Below, piece by piece: positions 18,992-28,118 of a stretch of 64,000 nt of DNA. The notes beneath the pieces are model-generated. The model was given only the letters and a program-made list of their open reading frames with translations, was not told where the DNA came from and did not search any database. Source of the stretch: Betaproteobacteria bacterium (GTDB taxonomy: Bacteria > Pseudomonadota > Gammaproteobacteria > Burkholderiales > Usitatibacteraceae). Each line of letters opens with the position of its first letter. Position 1 is the first letter of the stretch. The translations under genes and the position numbers were made by a program. The stretch is from positions 186,001 to 250,000 of the forward strand of contig JAEUMY010000004.1 in assembly GCA_016791265.1 (NCBI GenBank), written 5' to 3'.

Positions 18992-20104
18992 ATGATGAAT
19001 GTCACCCCGATCAAGGTCGAATTCGATCTGCCGCTGAAAGGTGGCGGCGTCAGCACGGCCCAAGCCTGGGCGCGCGTGCCGCGCGAGCTGGATGCCGTGG
19101 AGAAGGCCGCCGTGAAAGCGAATATTCGCAACGGCCTCAAGGCCGAAGACGCCGTCCTGGTCGCGCACTACTACGTGCATCCCGATCTTCAGGACCTGGC
19201 CGAAGAGACCGGCGGCTGCGTGGCCGATTCCCTGGAAATGGCGCGGTTCGGCAATGCCCATCCGGCGAAAACGCTGGTGGTGGCGGGCGTGCGCTTCATG
19301 GGTGAGACCGCCAAGATCCTGAACCCTGAGAAGCGGGTGCTGATGCCGGAACTGGAGGCGACGTGCTCGCTCGATCTCGGCTGCCCGCCGGATAGATTCG
19401 CCGCGTTCTGCGACGAGCATCCGGACCGCGTCGTGGTTGTCTATGCCAACACCAGCGCCGCGGTGAAAGCGCGCGCCGACTGGATGGTGACCTCCAGCAT
19501 CGCGCTGCCCATCGTGCGCCACCTGCATGCCGAGGGGAAAAAGATTCTGTGGGCGCCTGACCGGCACCTGGGCGCCTACATTCAAGCCGAGACGGGTGCG
19601 GACATGCTGCTTTGGCAAGGCGCATGCATCGTTCATGATGAATTCAAGGCGCTGGAGCTGGAAGCGTTGATGGCCGAACACCCCGGGGCCAAGGTGCTTG
19701 TGCATCCCGAGTCGCCGGCCGCCGTCGTGAAGCTCGCGGATGTCGTGGGCTCGACGACACAGATTATTCGGGCGGCGCAGACCTTGCCGGCCCGGACCTT
19801 CATCGTCGCCACGGACAAAGGCATCCTGCACAAAATGCGCGCGCTGGCGCCTGGAAAGACCTTTGTCGAGGCCCCGACGGCCGGGTCATCGGCCACTTGC
19901 AAGAGCTGCGCGCACTGCCCGTGGATGGCCATGAACGGACTGGCAGGCTTGGCCCATGTGCTGGAAACCGGCGCCAACGAAATCCATGTGCAGCCGGCGA
20001 TTGCCAGCGACGCGCGGCACTGCATCCAACGCATGCTGGACTTCGCCAAGGGTATGAATCTTGCTGCGCCCCCTTCGACGGTAAAGGGAATTGGACCGGC
20101 CTGA
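18992..20104 (+). CDS. nadA: Quinolinate synthase
   Basis: Condenses iminoaspartate with dihydroxyacetone phosphate to quinolinate in NAD synthesis; contains a [4Fe-4S] cluster. About 370 residues from ATG at 18992 (an adjacent ATG at 18995 is equally possible); the frame is open upstream but unlike the family. Marks: [46 protein letters not shown], and the C-terminal [13 protein letters not shown] with its cysteine cluster. nadB and nadC are not nearby. It is divergent from hda. A palindrome copy encodes ANIR at residues 43-46. Confidence 0.97.
   Translation: MMNVTPIKVEFDLPLKGGGVSTAQAWARVPRELDAVEKAAVKANIRNGLKAEDAVLVAHYYVHPDLQDLAEETGGCVADSLEMARFGNAHPAKTLVVAGVRFMGETAKILNPEKRVLMPELEATCSLDLGCPPDRFAAFCDEHPDRVVVVYANTSAAVKARADWMVTSSIALPIVRHLHAEGKKILWAPDRHLGAYIQAETGADMLLWQGACIVHDEFKALELEALMAEHPGAKVLVHPESPAAVVKLADVVGSTTQIIRAAQTLPARTFIVATDKGILHKMRALAPGKTFVEAPTAGSSATCKSCAHCPWMAMNGLAGLAHVLETGANEIHVQPAIASDARHCIQRMLDFAKGMNLAAPPSTVKGIGPA
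19118..19129. repeat. GCGAATATTCGC palindrome, exact, in nadA
   Basis: Codon-aligned in nadA, encoding ANIR at residues 43-46. Confidence 0.95.
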
Positions 20105-20273
20105 ATCATGCGTGGAGGCCAAAACGGCTTACCGTCTGGTCGGTCACCCGAATGGGGCATCACAAAGTGCCCACCTTGGCCGCACAAAGAAGCATAATGT
20201 CAACGACTTGCAGCCGAGCTGACCGCCTCCTGGCCGACGACCCCACGCTGACCACAACAAAAGACACAACAGA

Positions 20274-20774
20274 ATGACTGAGAGCGATACGGCAGCCGAC
20301 GCGGCCTCGGATATCCCACCCGCTCATCTGGCGGAAGTGACGCGAGCGGTACTGCCCTATTTGGGCACCTTTTCCATCACCGCGGTCAAGCGTGCGAGCA
20401 AGGGCTGTTCCAGCCTTGAGTCGCTGTGCGACATGGTCGCAAGCCAGATCACCGAGGCGGACAAGCGAGAGCGGTTCATGGAAAGTGCCCGCGCGCTGAT
20501 GCTGCGCCTCAACAACCCTGGCGCGGGCGATCCGTCGCAGGGCCGCGCTGCGCAAAAGTCGGCCAGTGGACGTCCCAGCACGCCCATTACCCCGGAACTG
20601 ATGCAGCGCGGCGAACGGGCGTTGGCCCACATCATCGGACCGCTCGCGGCGGTGCTGGTTGCCCGCTACGCCAAGACCGCCGAGAATTCGCGGCAGTTTT
20701 TCGAACTGCTCGCCAGCCACATCCGCAATCCAGAGGAACGACAGGCTTTTTTCGAAGTCATCCGTTCCCAATAA
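20274..20774 (+). CDS. Hypothetical protein resembling C-terminal domain of bacterial kinases
   Basis: 166 residues, soluble. The first half (HLAEVTRAVLPYLGTFSITAV) and the second (LMQRGERALAHIIGPLAAVLVARYAKTA) both look like helical domains; the second reminds me of a short conserved domain found at the C-termini of betaproteobacterial Ser/Thr kinases and adenylate cyclases (DUF8082-like). It is followed 45 bp later by a HAMP-domain membrane protein in the same direction, so the pair may act in one signalling path. Function unknown. Confidence 0.65.
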   Translation: MTESDTAADAASDIPPAHLAEVTRAVLPYLGTFSITAVKRASKGCSSLESLCDMVASQITEADKRERFMESARALMLRLNNPGAGDPSQGRAAQKSASGRPSTPITPELMQRGERALAHIIGPLAAVLVARYAKTAENSRQFFELLASHIRNPEERQAFFEVIRSQ

Positions 20775-20819
20775 GGCGCCGGCAATCGACCGGCATCGTG
20801 ACATTCGGGGAAACCGCAC

Positions 20820-21545
20820 ATGAGTGATCTGGGGCTCAGGCCCAAATTCAACATCCTGCTTTTCGTTGTCTTCGCCGCGGGATTCGGCGCGGTGCATGTC
20901 ACCGCCGAGCGTTTTCTGCTCGCGCGTGCCAAGGACGAGGTGCGCGGCAACGCGATGCTCGCAATGGAGACCGTGTCGGTGACGCCGGCCGATGGCACCG
21001 AAACCGCGCAGCTTGCGCGCATGAGCCGGATCAAGTCCGCTTTTCAGACCCTGGACTATCGCGTGCTGCCCGCCACGCCCACTTCAATCGGCACCGTGTT
21101 GCCGGACTTGCCTGATCTGGCCGCCCGATTCAAGGCGCAGGGCGCACCTACGGAACTCTCAGGGGAAATTGGCAAGAACGGTGCGCGGCGTTACTACCTG
21201 GCACGCCCGATTCGCGATGCCAACGGCCAAGTCTCCGGCGTCCGTCTGGTGACGCTGGGCACCCAGTTCTACGTCCACGACGCGGAGCGTGCGCTCTACA
21301 CCTTGATGGGCTCGATGCTGGGCATTTTCGTCATCGTCTTCATCATGCTCAACATTCTGCTGGATCGCATGATCATCCGCCCCATCGCCCAGATCGCGAA
21401 GACGGCCGACGAGATCAGTGTGGGCAACCTCGACCTTCCCGAAATCAAGCCGGAGTCCCGGGACGAGATTGGAGTGCTGGTGGTGGCGTTCAATCGTCTG
21501 CGTCGCAGCACGGAGGAGGCCATCAGAATGCTGAAGGCCCTGTAA
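20820..21545 (+). CDS. HAMP-domain membrane sensor protein
   Basis: 241 residues with a first membrane helix at about 10-30 (FNILLFVVFAAGFGAVHV), a periplasmic sensing part of about 125 residues (DUF3365-like: RRYYLARPIRDANGQVSG), a second helix at about 160-180, and a HAMP domain (RPIAQIAKTADEISVGNLDL ... ESRDEIGVLVVAFNRL). No output domain follows, so it must signal through a partner or be a truncated chemoreceptor-type sensor. It is probably in an operon with the preceding gene and ends at a strong terminator. Confidence 0.83.
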   Translation: MSDLGLRPKFNILLFVVFAAGFGAVHVTAERFLLARAKDEVRGNAMLAMETVSVTPADGTETAQLARMSRIKSAFQTLDYRVLPATPTSIGTVLPDLPDLAARFKAQGAPTELSGEIGKNGARRYYLARPIRDANGQVSGVRLVTLGTQFYVHDAERALYTLMGSMLGIFVIVFIMLNILLDRMIIRPIAQIAKTADEISVGNLDLPEIKPESRDEIGVLVVAFNRLRRSTEEAIRMLKAL

Positions 21546-21579
21546 GGGTCGCACCCGTCAGCGCGGAAAGGGTTTGAAC

Positions 21580-21610
21580 GAAAAAGGGCGGCTTCTAGCC
21601 GCCCTTTTTC
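21580..21610. terminator. Bidirectional intrinsic terminator
   Basis: GAAAAAGGGCGGC, a five-base loop, then GCCGCCCTTTTTC. It serves the HAMP gene on the plus strand and the convergent EF-hand gene on the minus strand. Confidence 0.93.
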
Positions 21611-21644
21611 ATGACGCGTCCGAAACGTCGGAGGCGTGACGCGA

Positions 21645-21908
21645 TCAGCCGTCGCTCTTCATGAGCTGCTTCAGGAAGAGCTCGAACTGCTTCGAGTCCA
21701 TCTTGCCCACTTTCTTGGCGTCCATTTTTTCCCAGATCTTTTCGGCGTGCTTCATGAATTCGTCCTTCGAGACCATGCCGTCCTTGTTCGTGTCGCACAT
21801 CTTCACGAACTTGTCATGGTCCTTGGCGTCGTCGGCGAGCACGGGTGCGGCGCCCAACAGCAGCGAAAGGGAAGCCAGGGCGGCAAAGGCGGTCTTGCGT
21901 GTGAGCAT
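21645..21908 (-). CDS. Exported EF-hand protein
   Basis: 87 residues from the ATG at 21908, chosen because GGAG precedes it and a signal peptide begins there (MLTRKTAFAALASLSLLLGA, cleavage after VLA). The mature protein has one canonical EF-hand loop, DTNKDGMVSKDEF, and a weaker second one (DAKKVGKMDSKQF) that lacks the usual liganding residues. It is likely a small periplasmic calcium-binding protein. The frame extends upstream through the palindrome but without family character. Confidence 0.85.
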   Translation of the reverse strand: MLTRKTAFAALASLSLLLGAAPVLADDAKDHDKFVKMCDTNKDGMVSKDEFMKHAEKIWEKMDAKKVGKMDSKQFELFLKQLMKSDG

Positions 21909-22018
21909 GATGATTCTCCATTCAGGGTTGTCGGGTTCGGGAAGCCGCAGGCATCGCCCAATCAACTTCCGCGGCCGTTCAGTCGCCTGATGGGTGCATC
22001 CATTACACACAAGCGCTT

Positions 22019-22030
22019 GCGAATATTCGC
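22019..22030. repeat. GCGAATATTCGC palindrome, exact, intergenic
   Basis: Between the EF-hand gene and the permease stop; flanks extend it to the 16-bp TTGCGAATATTCGCAA. Confidence 0.95.
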
Positions 22031-22113
22031 AAACACAAAGATCACTCGGCAGGTGTAATGCGTCGGCATCTTGCGCGACTTACCCCAGTCGCGAAGCCGC
22101 CGCGCTCATGTGT

Positions 22114-23181
22114 TCAGTGGCGATAGAGTCCGCTCGACTGATAGCGCTGCCGCAAGTGGCGGAGCCCCACCAACAGCGCAGCGCTGGCCGGCAGGGCGAG
22201 CAGCACACCGAAGAAACCGAATACCTGCCCGAACGCGAGCAGGGCGAAAATAACCGCCACCGGGTGCAGGCCGACGCGGTCACCCACCAGCCAGGGCGTG
22301 ACCACCATGCCCTCCAGCATCTGGCCGATCGCGAACACGACCCAGACCCAGACGACACCTTGAACGCCCTGGAACTGCATGAGCGCGGCCAGCGTGGCGA
22401 GCAGGAATCCGGTGATGCTGCCGAGATAGGGCACGAACACCAGAATCCCTGTAATGAGGCCGATGGGCAAGGCGAACTGCAGGCCGGTCAACCATAATCC
22501 GGTCACATAGAAGACGCTCATCAGCAGCATCACAGACAGCTGGCCGCGCAGGAACTCGGCCAGCACCGCATCGATCTCACCGGCGATCTCGCCCGTCTTC
22601 TTCCGCCAGCGACGCGGCACCATGTCGTTGATTGAAGCGACCAGCGTGTCCCAGTCGCGCAGAAGATAGAACAACACCACCGGCACGAGCAACAGATTGA
22701 TCACAAACCCAAGCACCGCGAGACCGCCCACCCGGAGCGAATTGAACACGCGCTGCGCGATGCCTCGGGCATCCTGGAGATTGTCAGTGATGAGGCTCTT
22801 CAGACTCTGCGGGTCAAGCGAGATTTCCATCCCGGTCCTCTGCGCGACCCAAGGCAGCCACTCGGTCTTGGCCTTGTCCAGCAGAATCGGAAACTGCTCG
22901 GCCAACATCACGGACTCCTTGATGAAAAGCGGCATGATGATCACCAGCATCAAGGCGCCCAGGAGAAGCAGCAGCAACAAGGCGAGCGCCGTCGCCAGCG
23001 TGCGAGGAATCCGCCGCGCGGCCAGCCGATCCACCACGGGATCAAGAATGTAGGCGAGGATGGCGGCCGCAAGGAAGGGCGCCAGGATGTCCGCCAATGA
23101 GTAAATGAGGCCTGCCACGACCAGCCCGGCCGCAGCTATCCAGATCCAGCGTGCGTCACGCCGGCGCTTCATGCGCAGCAT
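22114..23181 (-). CDS. AI-2E family transporter (PerM-like)
   Basis: 355 residues with about seven to eight membrane helices. After a basic start (MLRMKRRRDARW) come two N-terminal helices, a long hydrophobic pair, a soluble insertion, and the family block LPIGLITGILVFVPYLGSITG, then GMVVTPWLVGDRVGLHPV, the typical ending. Members export autoinducer-2 or act as Na+/H+ antiporters; which applies here is unknown. It is divergent from purM, as in other betaproteobacteria. Confidence 0.9.
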   Translation of the reverse strand: MLRMKRRRDARWIWIAAAGLVVAGLIYSLADILAPFLAAAILAYILDPVVDRLAARRIPRTLATALALLLLLLLGALMLVIIMPLFIKESVMLAEQFPILLDKAKTEWLPWVAQRTGMEISLDPQSLKSLITDNLQDARGIAQRVFNSLRVGGLAVLGFVINLLLVPVVLFYLLRDWDTLVASINDMVPRRWRKKTGEIAGEIDAVLAEFLRGQLSVMLLMSVFYVTGLWLTGLQFALPIGLITGILVFVPYLGSITGFLLATLAALMQFQGVQGVVWVWVVFAIGQMLEGMVVTPWLVGDRVGLHPVAVIFALLAFGQVFGFFGVLLALPASAALLVGLRHLRQRYQSSGLYRH

Positions 23182-23271
23182 CGTCCACCTCTCAACAAGT
23201 CCGATTCAACGGTAAACCAGTAAAATTCCGGTTTGCGCGGCTGGCGTCCCTGCGCCGAACCGCACCCACAT

Positions 23272-23283
23272 CCGAATATTCGC
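23272..23283. repeat. CCGAATATTCGC, one-mismatch copy, upstream of purM
   Basis: First base differs. It sits 13 bp upstream of the purM ATG, in the divergent region between the permease and purM. Confidence 0.75.
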
Positions 23284-23296
23284 AGAAACCGTCAAT

Positions 23297-24343
23297 ATGT
23301 CCACTCCGACCACATCCTCCACCTCTCTTTCCTATCGTGACGCCGGCGTCGACATCGACGCCGGCGACCAGTTGGTGGAGAACATCAAGCCCTTCGCCAA
23401 GCGCACGCTGCGTCCAGAAGTGATGGGCGGCATCGGCGGGTTCGGCGCGCTTGTCGAGGTGTCCAAAAAATACAAGGCGCCCGTCATGGTGTCGGGCACC
23501 GATGGTGTCGGCACCAAGCTTCGCCTGGCGCAACAGACGAATCGGCACGACACCATTGGCATTGATCTGGTGGCGATGAGTGTCAACGACATTCTGGTAT
23601 CCGGCGCCGAGCCGATTTTCTTCCTCGACTATTACGTCTGCGAAAAATTGAACGTGGCAGTGGCGACGGATGTGGTGAAAGGCATCGCCAGCGGTTGCGA
23701 GCAGGCGGGCTGCGCGCTCATTGGCGGTGAGACGGCTGAGCATCCCGGCACCTTTCCGGTCGACGAGTACGATCTCGCGGGTTTCGCGGTGGGATTGGTG
23801 GAGAAGGCGGAGATCATCACCGGACAGTCCATCGCTCCCGGTGACGTCGTGCTGGGCCTCGCCTCAAGTGGCCCGCACTCGAACGGCTTTTCCCTGATCC
23901 GGAAAATTCTTGATCGCGCCGGCGTCGACCCCACCGCCGCGGAGAGCAAGCCGCTCATCGATCAACTGCTCATGCCGACCCGCATCTACGTGAAACCGGT
24001 CTTGGCGCTCATGAGGACCGTGAAGGTGAAGGGCCTTGCTCACATCACGGGCGGCGGCCTCACCGAAAATGTGCCGCGCGTGCTGGCCGACAATCTCACC
24101 GCCGTCATGCGTCGCGATGCCTGGCCACTCCCGCCGGTGTTCAACTGGCTGCAGGAACATGGCAACGTCACCGATGCCGAAATGGCGCGCACGTTCAACT
24201 GCGGCATCGGCATGGTGCTGATCGTCGCGCCGGCCGACGTGGACCCGGCGACCGCCTTGCTGCGCGAGGCGGGTGAGACCGTTTACCGCATCGGCGAGAT
24301 CCGCGAGCGCCAGGCAGGCAAACACGGCGCGAGCGTGATCTGA
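23297..24343 (+). CDS. purM: Phosphoribosylaminoimidazole synthetase (AIR synthetase)
   Basis: Closes the imidazole ring of FGAM with ATP in purine synthesis. 348 residues, normal length. Marks: [20 protein letters not shown] at the start, [12 protein letters not shown] for nucleotide binding, [19 protein letters not shown], and GGETAEHPG. It is translationally coupled to purN (TGATG overlap). Confidence 0.98.
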   Translation: MSTPTTSSTSLSYRDAGVDIDAGDQLVENIKPFAKRTLRPEVMGGIGGFGALVEVSKKYKAPVMVSGTDGVGTKLRLAQQTNRHDTIGIDLVAMSVNDILVSGAEPIFFLDYYVCEKLNVAVATDVVKGIASGCEQAGCALIGGETAEHPGTFPVDEYDLAGFAVGLVEKAEIITGQSIAPGDVVLGLASSGPHSNGFSLIRKILDRAGVDPTAAESKPLIDQLLMPTRIYVKPVLALMRTVKVKGLAHITGGGLTENVPRVLADNLTAVMRRDAWPLPPVFNWLQEHGNVTDAEMARTFNCGIGMVLIVAPADVDPATALLREAGETVYRIGEIRERQAGKHGASVI

Positions 24344-24993
24344 TGTTGCGCGTTGCCGTCCTGATTTCCGGTCGCGGCTCGAATCTTGAAGCCCTGCTCA
24401 AAGCGGCACTGCCGGCGACGTTTGTGGGCGTCATCAGCAATCGCCCCGGGGTCGGCGGGCTCGCCCTCGCGGCCGCGCAAGGTGTGCCCACCCGAGTCAT
24501 CGACCACAAGGCCTTCGCTTCGCGCGAAGCCTTCGACGACGCGCTGGCCGACGCGCTGGCGGCGCTGAACCCCGATCTCATCGTGCAGGCGGGATTCATG
24601 CGCATCCTCGGCAGCCGCTTCGTGCAGCGGTTTGCCGGACGCATGATCAACATCCATCCTTCCTTGCTGCCGGCGTTTCCGGGGCTGGATACGCATGGGC
24701 AGGCGTTGCGCGCGGGCGTGAAGCTGCACGGGTGCAGCGTGCATCTGGTCACGGAGGCGCTGGACGCCGGGCCGATCATCGCGCAGGCGGTCGTGCCGGT
24801 GCTGGCCGGCGATGATGAGTCCGCACTCGCCGCTCGGGTGCTGATTCAGGAGCATCGCCTGCTGCCCGCCGTCGTGCGCGGGGTGGCCGAAGGCTCGGTG
24901 AAACTCTTGCCCGGCAGTGTCGTCATAAGCCCGACTTTGGCCGTTGAGCCGGCATGGACCACGTCCGCCCTCGTTTCACCGCCGCTTCGATGA
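24343..24993 (+). CDS. purN: Phosphoribosylglycinamide formyltransferase
   Basis: Transfers a formyl group from 10-formyl-THF to GAR. 216 residues. Marks: VLISGRGSNLEAL at the N-terminus, the catalytic region INIHPSLLPAFPG with Asn and His, and HGCSVHLVTEALDAGPII with the active Asp. The start overlaps the purM stop by one base; the stop overlaps the next gene's start. Confidence 0.97.
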   Translation: MLRVAVLISGRGSNLEALLKAALPATFVGVISNRPGVGGLALAAAQGVPTRVIDHKAFASREAFDDALADALAALNPDLIVQAGFMRILGSRFVQRFAGRMINIHPSLLPAFPGLDTHGQALRAGVKLHGCSVHLVTEALDAGPIIAQAVVPVLAGDDESALAARVLIQEHRLLPAVVRGVAEGSVKLLPGSVVISPTLAVEPAWTTSALVSPPLR

Positions 24994-25694
24994 TGCGAAT
25001 ATTCGCACTCACCCTGCTTGCCGCCTGCGCTTCAACGGAGGCGGCAACCCGCGCCGAGCTCCCGCTGGAAGTGCGCGCGGAGTACGGCATCAGCCGCGGC
25101 AGTGTGCGCCTCGGCACCGTCACTGAAGTTTTTCGTCGCGAAGGCGACCGTTATGTCATCACCAGCGAAACCGTCGCCTCCGGCGCACTGAGCTGGCTCG
25201 TGCGCGACAAACTCTTGGTGGTGAGCGAAGGCGCCATCACCGGCACGGGCCTGACACCGCTCGTGTATTCGTTCACTCGCGAACGCTCACCGAAAAAGAA
25301 TGTGCGCGCCACGTTTTCCTGGACCCAGCGTCTGATGAATTCGCAGCATGATGGCAAGACATCGCAAGTGCCCATCGAGCCTGGCACGCTGGATCGATTG
25401 TCGATTCTGTACCAGTTCATGATCGCGCCGCCGGCGAACGAGCGGGTCGAGGCGTGGATGACCAACGGCAAGAACGTCACCCGCTACATTTATGAACGGC
25501 GCGGCACCGAGACGATCCAGACCGCGCTTGGCGCGTACGAAGCGCTGCACATCCATCGCAAGGATACCGAAGACGGCAATGATGTCGACCTGTGGCTCGC
25601 GCAGGATCGCCATTTCGTGCCGCTGCGCATCCGGTTGACCCACAAGGACGGCACCCGCGACGAGCAGTCGCTATTGAGTCTGTCCGTGCGCTGA
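24990..25694 (+). CDS. Exported DUF3108 protein
   Basis: 234 residues. I place the start at the ATG at 24990, whose bases overlap the purN stop (ATGA), because a signal peptide begins there (MMRIFALTLLAACASTEAA). The longer frame to 24954 would bury it. LTLLAAC could be a lipobox, so the protein may be a lipoprotein. The body matches the DUF3108 pattern (LEVRAEYGISRGSVRLGTV ... HIHRKDTEDGNDVDLWLAQD). Function unknown. The palindrome forms the second to sixth codons. Confidence 0.85.
   Translation: MMRIFALTLLAACASTEAATRAELPLEVRAEYGISRGSVRLGTVTEVFRREGDRYVITSETVASGALSWLVRDKLLVVSEGAITGTGLTPLVYSFTRERSPKKNVRATFSWTQRLMNSQHDGKTSQVPIEPGTLDRLSILYQFMIAPPANERVEAWMTNGKNVTRYIYERRGTETIQTALGAYEALHIHRKDTEDGNDVDLWLAQDRHFVPLRIRLTHKDGTRDEQSLLSLSVR
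24995..25006. repeat. GCGAATATTCGC palindrome, exact, at DUF3108 gene start
   Basis: Only copy in the third frame, encoding RIFA directly after the initiator methionines, overlapping the purN stop region by two bases' distance. Confidence 0.95.
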
Positions 25695-25700
25695 GGCGGC

Positions 25701-26795
25701 ATGGCGCGCGAACCCGCCACTTCGCGAGGCCCCGCCGGTTCGGTGCGCTTGATCAGCGTCGCCGCCACGCTTTCGGCGGCCATGCATCTCTTCGCGCTGG
25801 CGGCGCTGGGCGGTCTGTTCGATGCGCCCGAGGCGGGACGGAAGGAGACCGTCATGCGCGCCGTGTTGGTGACACTGCCGCCGAGCGAGCCTGCATCGAA
25901 GGCGCCGGCCGCGACACCCACGCCACCCAAACAGCGCCGCACACCGACTGTGGCGCCACCGATTGAGATCTCCGACGCCACATCGACGGGAAGTCCGGTC
26001 GTGATCGCGCGCTCGGCGCCATCAAGCGCGTCCGCGCCGACGATCATTGCCGGCGCGCCGTCCAGGCCTGTCCCCGACACGCCACCTCCACCCGCGCTTT
26101 CGGAGGTTGTGACACAGCCTGTCGTCGCACCCGTGGAGCAACCGATCACCGTCCCGCGCCGCATCTTCATCGAGTACGAATTGAAGAGCGGCATCGCGGA
26201 CGGCCGCGCGCGCTACCTCTGGACCGCGGACACGGCCACGCGCCGCTACACCATCGAAGGCGGCATGGAGGCGGACGGCTTTTTCGCCTCGATGTTCGCC
26301 GGGCGGTTCGAACAGGAGAGCGCCGGCGAGCTGGTCGCAGGCGGCCTCAGGCCCGCGCGCTTCTCGCTTCGACGTGGTGAAGCGCAGGCCGAAGTCGCGC
26401 ACTTCGATTGGACAGCGCGCCGCATCGAGCATCGACGCATTCGCGGCGAGCACATCCAGCCGCTATCGGACAATGCGCAGGACTTGCAGAGCTTCCTTTT
26501 TCAGTTCAGCCACGAGTTCAAACGCCCGGTCACCCCCGAACGCGTATCCTTCGCCATCACCAACGCGCGCAAGCTCGAGTTGTATGAATTCCGCGTGGCG
26601 GGCAGGGAACGCTTGAAGCTGAAATTGGGGGAGATCGAAGCCATTCACCTGGTGCGCGTGGCGCCGGAGGCCGGCGACGCGTATGAGGCCTGGCTCTCCC
26701 CGGCGCATGAATACCTGCCGGTGAAAATCCGTTTCATGCTGAGCGGCCGCTTTCCGGTCGATCAGTTCGCCACCCGAATCGACATCGAACCATGA
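25701..26795 (+). CDS. Membrane-anchored DUF3108 protein with proline-rich linker
   Basis: 364 residues: a single N-terminal membrane anchor (about residues 17-40, LISVAATLSAAMHLFALAAL), a Pro/Ala/Thr-rich periplasmic linker (about 60-145) and a C-terminal DUF3108 domain (RRIFIEYELKSGIADGRARY to the end). The anchor-linker layout is TonB-like, but no TonB C-terminal domain is seen. It starts 6 bp after its paralogue and overlaps the rsmB start by four bases (ATGA). The two DUF3108 copies are different in length and probably act together in the envelope. Confidence 0.85.
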   Translation: MAREPATSRGPAGSVRLISVAATLSAAMHLFALAALGGLFDAPEAGRKETVMRAVLVTLPPSEPASKAPAATPTPPKQRRTPTVAPPIEISDATSTGSPVVIARSAPSSASAPTIIAGAPSRPVPDTPPPPALSEVVTQPVVAPVEQPITVPRRIFIEYELKSGIADGRARYLWTADTATRRYTIEGGMEADGFFASMFAGRFEQESAGELVAGGLRPARFSLRRGEAQAEVAHFDWTARRIEHRRIRGEHIQPLSDNAQDLQSFLFQFSHEFKRPVTPERVSFAITNARKLELYEFRVAGRERLKLKLGEIEAIHLVRVAPEAGDAYEAWLSPAHEYLPVKIRFMLSGRFPVDQFATRIDIEP

Positions 26796-28060
26796 AGAAC
26801 GCGTCCCCCAAATCCAGCCAGCTTGGCGCCGTCGTCGCGGCGGTTGAACGCGTGTGGCCCGGCGCCGCCCCAGCCGACGCGGTGTTGAAGTCCTACTTCC
26901 GCGAACGCGGCGACCTGGGCGCACGCGATCGGGCGCTTGTGGCGGAAACGGTGTACGCCATGCTGAGACGCCGGCAGCTCTTGGAGCATCTGGCGCCTGG
27001 CGCGACGCCGCGTCAGTACACGATTCTTGGACTGTCTCACCTCGTCGGCTGGTCCGGCGCGCAGATGGATGCGGTGCTGGCGCGCGGGGAGCGTGACTGG
27101 CTGGATGGCGTGAAGGCGCGGCGGCCCACCGCACTGCCGCTCGCGGTCGAGGCCGATCTGCCCGACTGGGTGGAAGAGCGGCTCTCGCCGCAGCTGGGCG
27201 AGGACGGCGTGCGGGCACTGGGGCGCGCGTTGCAGTGCGCAGCACCGTTGGATCTGCGGGTGAACACGATGAAGATGCGCCGAGAGGAGGCGCTCGCGGC
27301 CTTTCGCGAAAGCGGCATCGATGCCGCGCCCACCCCGTTTTCCCCGTTGGGCCTGCGTCTGCCGGAGAAAATCGCACTGACCAAGCACCCGCTCTTCATG
27401 TCTGGCGCGGTCGAGGTTCAGGATGAGGGCAGTCAGCTACTGGGCCTCGTGGTCGAGGCGCGGCGCGGTGAGATGGTGGCTGACTTCTGCGCCGGCGCTG
27501 GTGGAAAGTCGCTACTGATCGGCGCGCAAATGCAGTCGTCGGGACGGGTGTACGCCTTCGACACATCCGAGAAGCGCCTCGCAAACCTCGCGCCGAGGCT
27601 GAAGCGGTCCGGGCTTTCGAATCTGTTCCCGGTGCGCATCGACTCGGAGAATGACGGCAAGGTGAAGCGGCTCGCCGGGAAATTGCATCGCGTGCTGGTG
27701 GATGCACCCTGCTCCGGGCTGGGCACCCTGCGCCGCAATCCCGACCTCAAGACCCGCCAGTCGCCTCAAGGCGTCACCGAACTCGTCGCCAAACAAACCG
27801 CGATTCTCGCCAGCGCCGCGAGGCTGGTGAAGCCCGGCGGTCGCCTGGTGTACGCGACATGCAGCTTGCTCAGTGATGAGAACGAGGCGATTGCCGAGTC
27901 TTTTTTGACCAGGCATGCCGATTTCAGATTGCTCGATAGCCGGGACATTCTGCGGCGTCTCGAAATCGATCTCACCCAGGACAGTCCGTGGCTGAGACTG
28001 TGGCCGCACCTGCACCACACCGATGGGTTTTTCGCCGCCGTGATGGCGCGCAACGCATGA
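26792..28060 (+). CDS. RsmB-type 16S rRNA / RNA m5C methyltransferase
   Basis: 422 residues. An N-terminal NusB-like helical domain (about 1-140) is followed by an SAM-dependent methyltransferase: motif I VADFCAGAGGKSLLIGAQM, the DxP region VDAPCSGLGTLRRNP with the conserved Cys, and motif VI YATCSLLSDENEAI with the catalytic Cys. This is the RsmB/Nop2/Sun family; rsmB (C967) is the closest by length and context but I leave the symbol off because other m5C enzymes look alike. It is coupled to the DUF3108 gene by ATGA. Confidence 0.88.
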   Translation: MKNASPKSSQLGAVVAAVERVWPGAAPADAVLKSYFRERGDLGARDRALVAETVYAMLRRRQLLEHLAPGATPRQYTILGLSHLVGWSGAQMDAVLARGERDWLDGVKARRPTALPLAVEADLPDWVEERLSPQLGEDGVRALGRALQCAAPLDLRVNTMKMRREEALAAFRESGIDAAPTPFSPLGLRLPEKIALTKHPLFMSGAVEVQDEGSQLLGLVVEARRGEMVADFCAGAGGKSLLIGAQMQSSGRVYAFDTSEKRLANLAPRLKRSGLSNLFPVRIDSENDGKVKRLAGKLHRVLVDAPCSGLGTLRRNPDLKTRQSPQGVTELVAKQTAILASAARLVKPGGRLVYATCSLLSDENEAIAESFLTRHADFRLLDSRDILRRLEIDLTQDSPWLRLWPHLHHTDGFFAAVMARNA

Positions 28061-28089
28061 TGACGATCAATCACACGCCGACTCACTTT

Positions 28090-28101
28090 GCGAATATTCG
28101 C
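28090..28101. repeat. GCGAATATTCGC palindrome, exact, intergenic
   Basis: In the 58-bp gap between the methyltransferase stop and the MscS-type channel start. Confidence 0.95.
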
Positions 28102-28118
28102 AATGCACACCATTCGCC

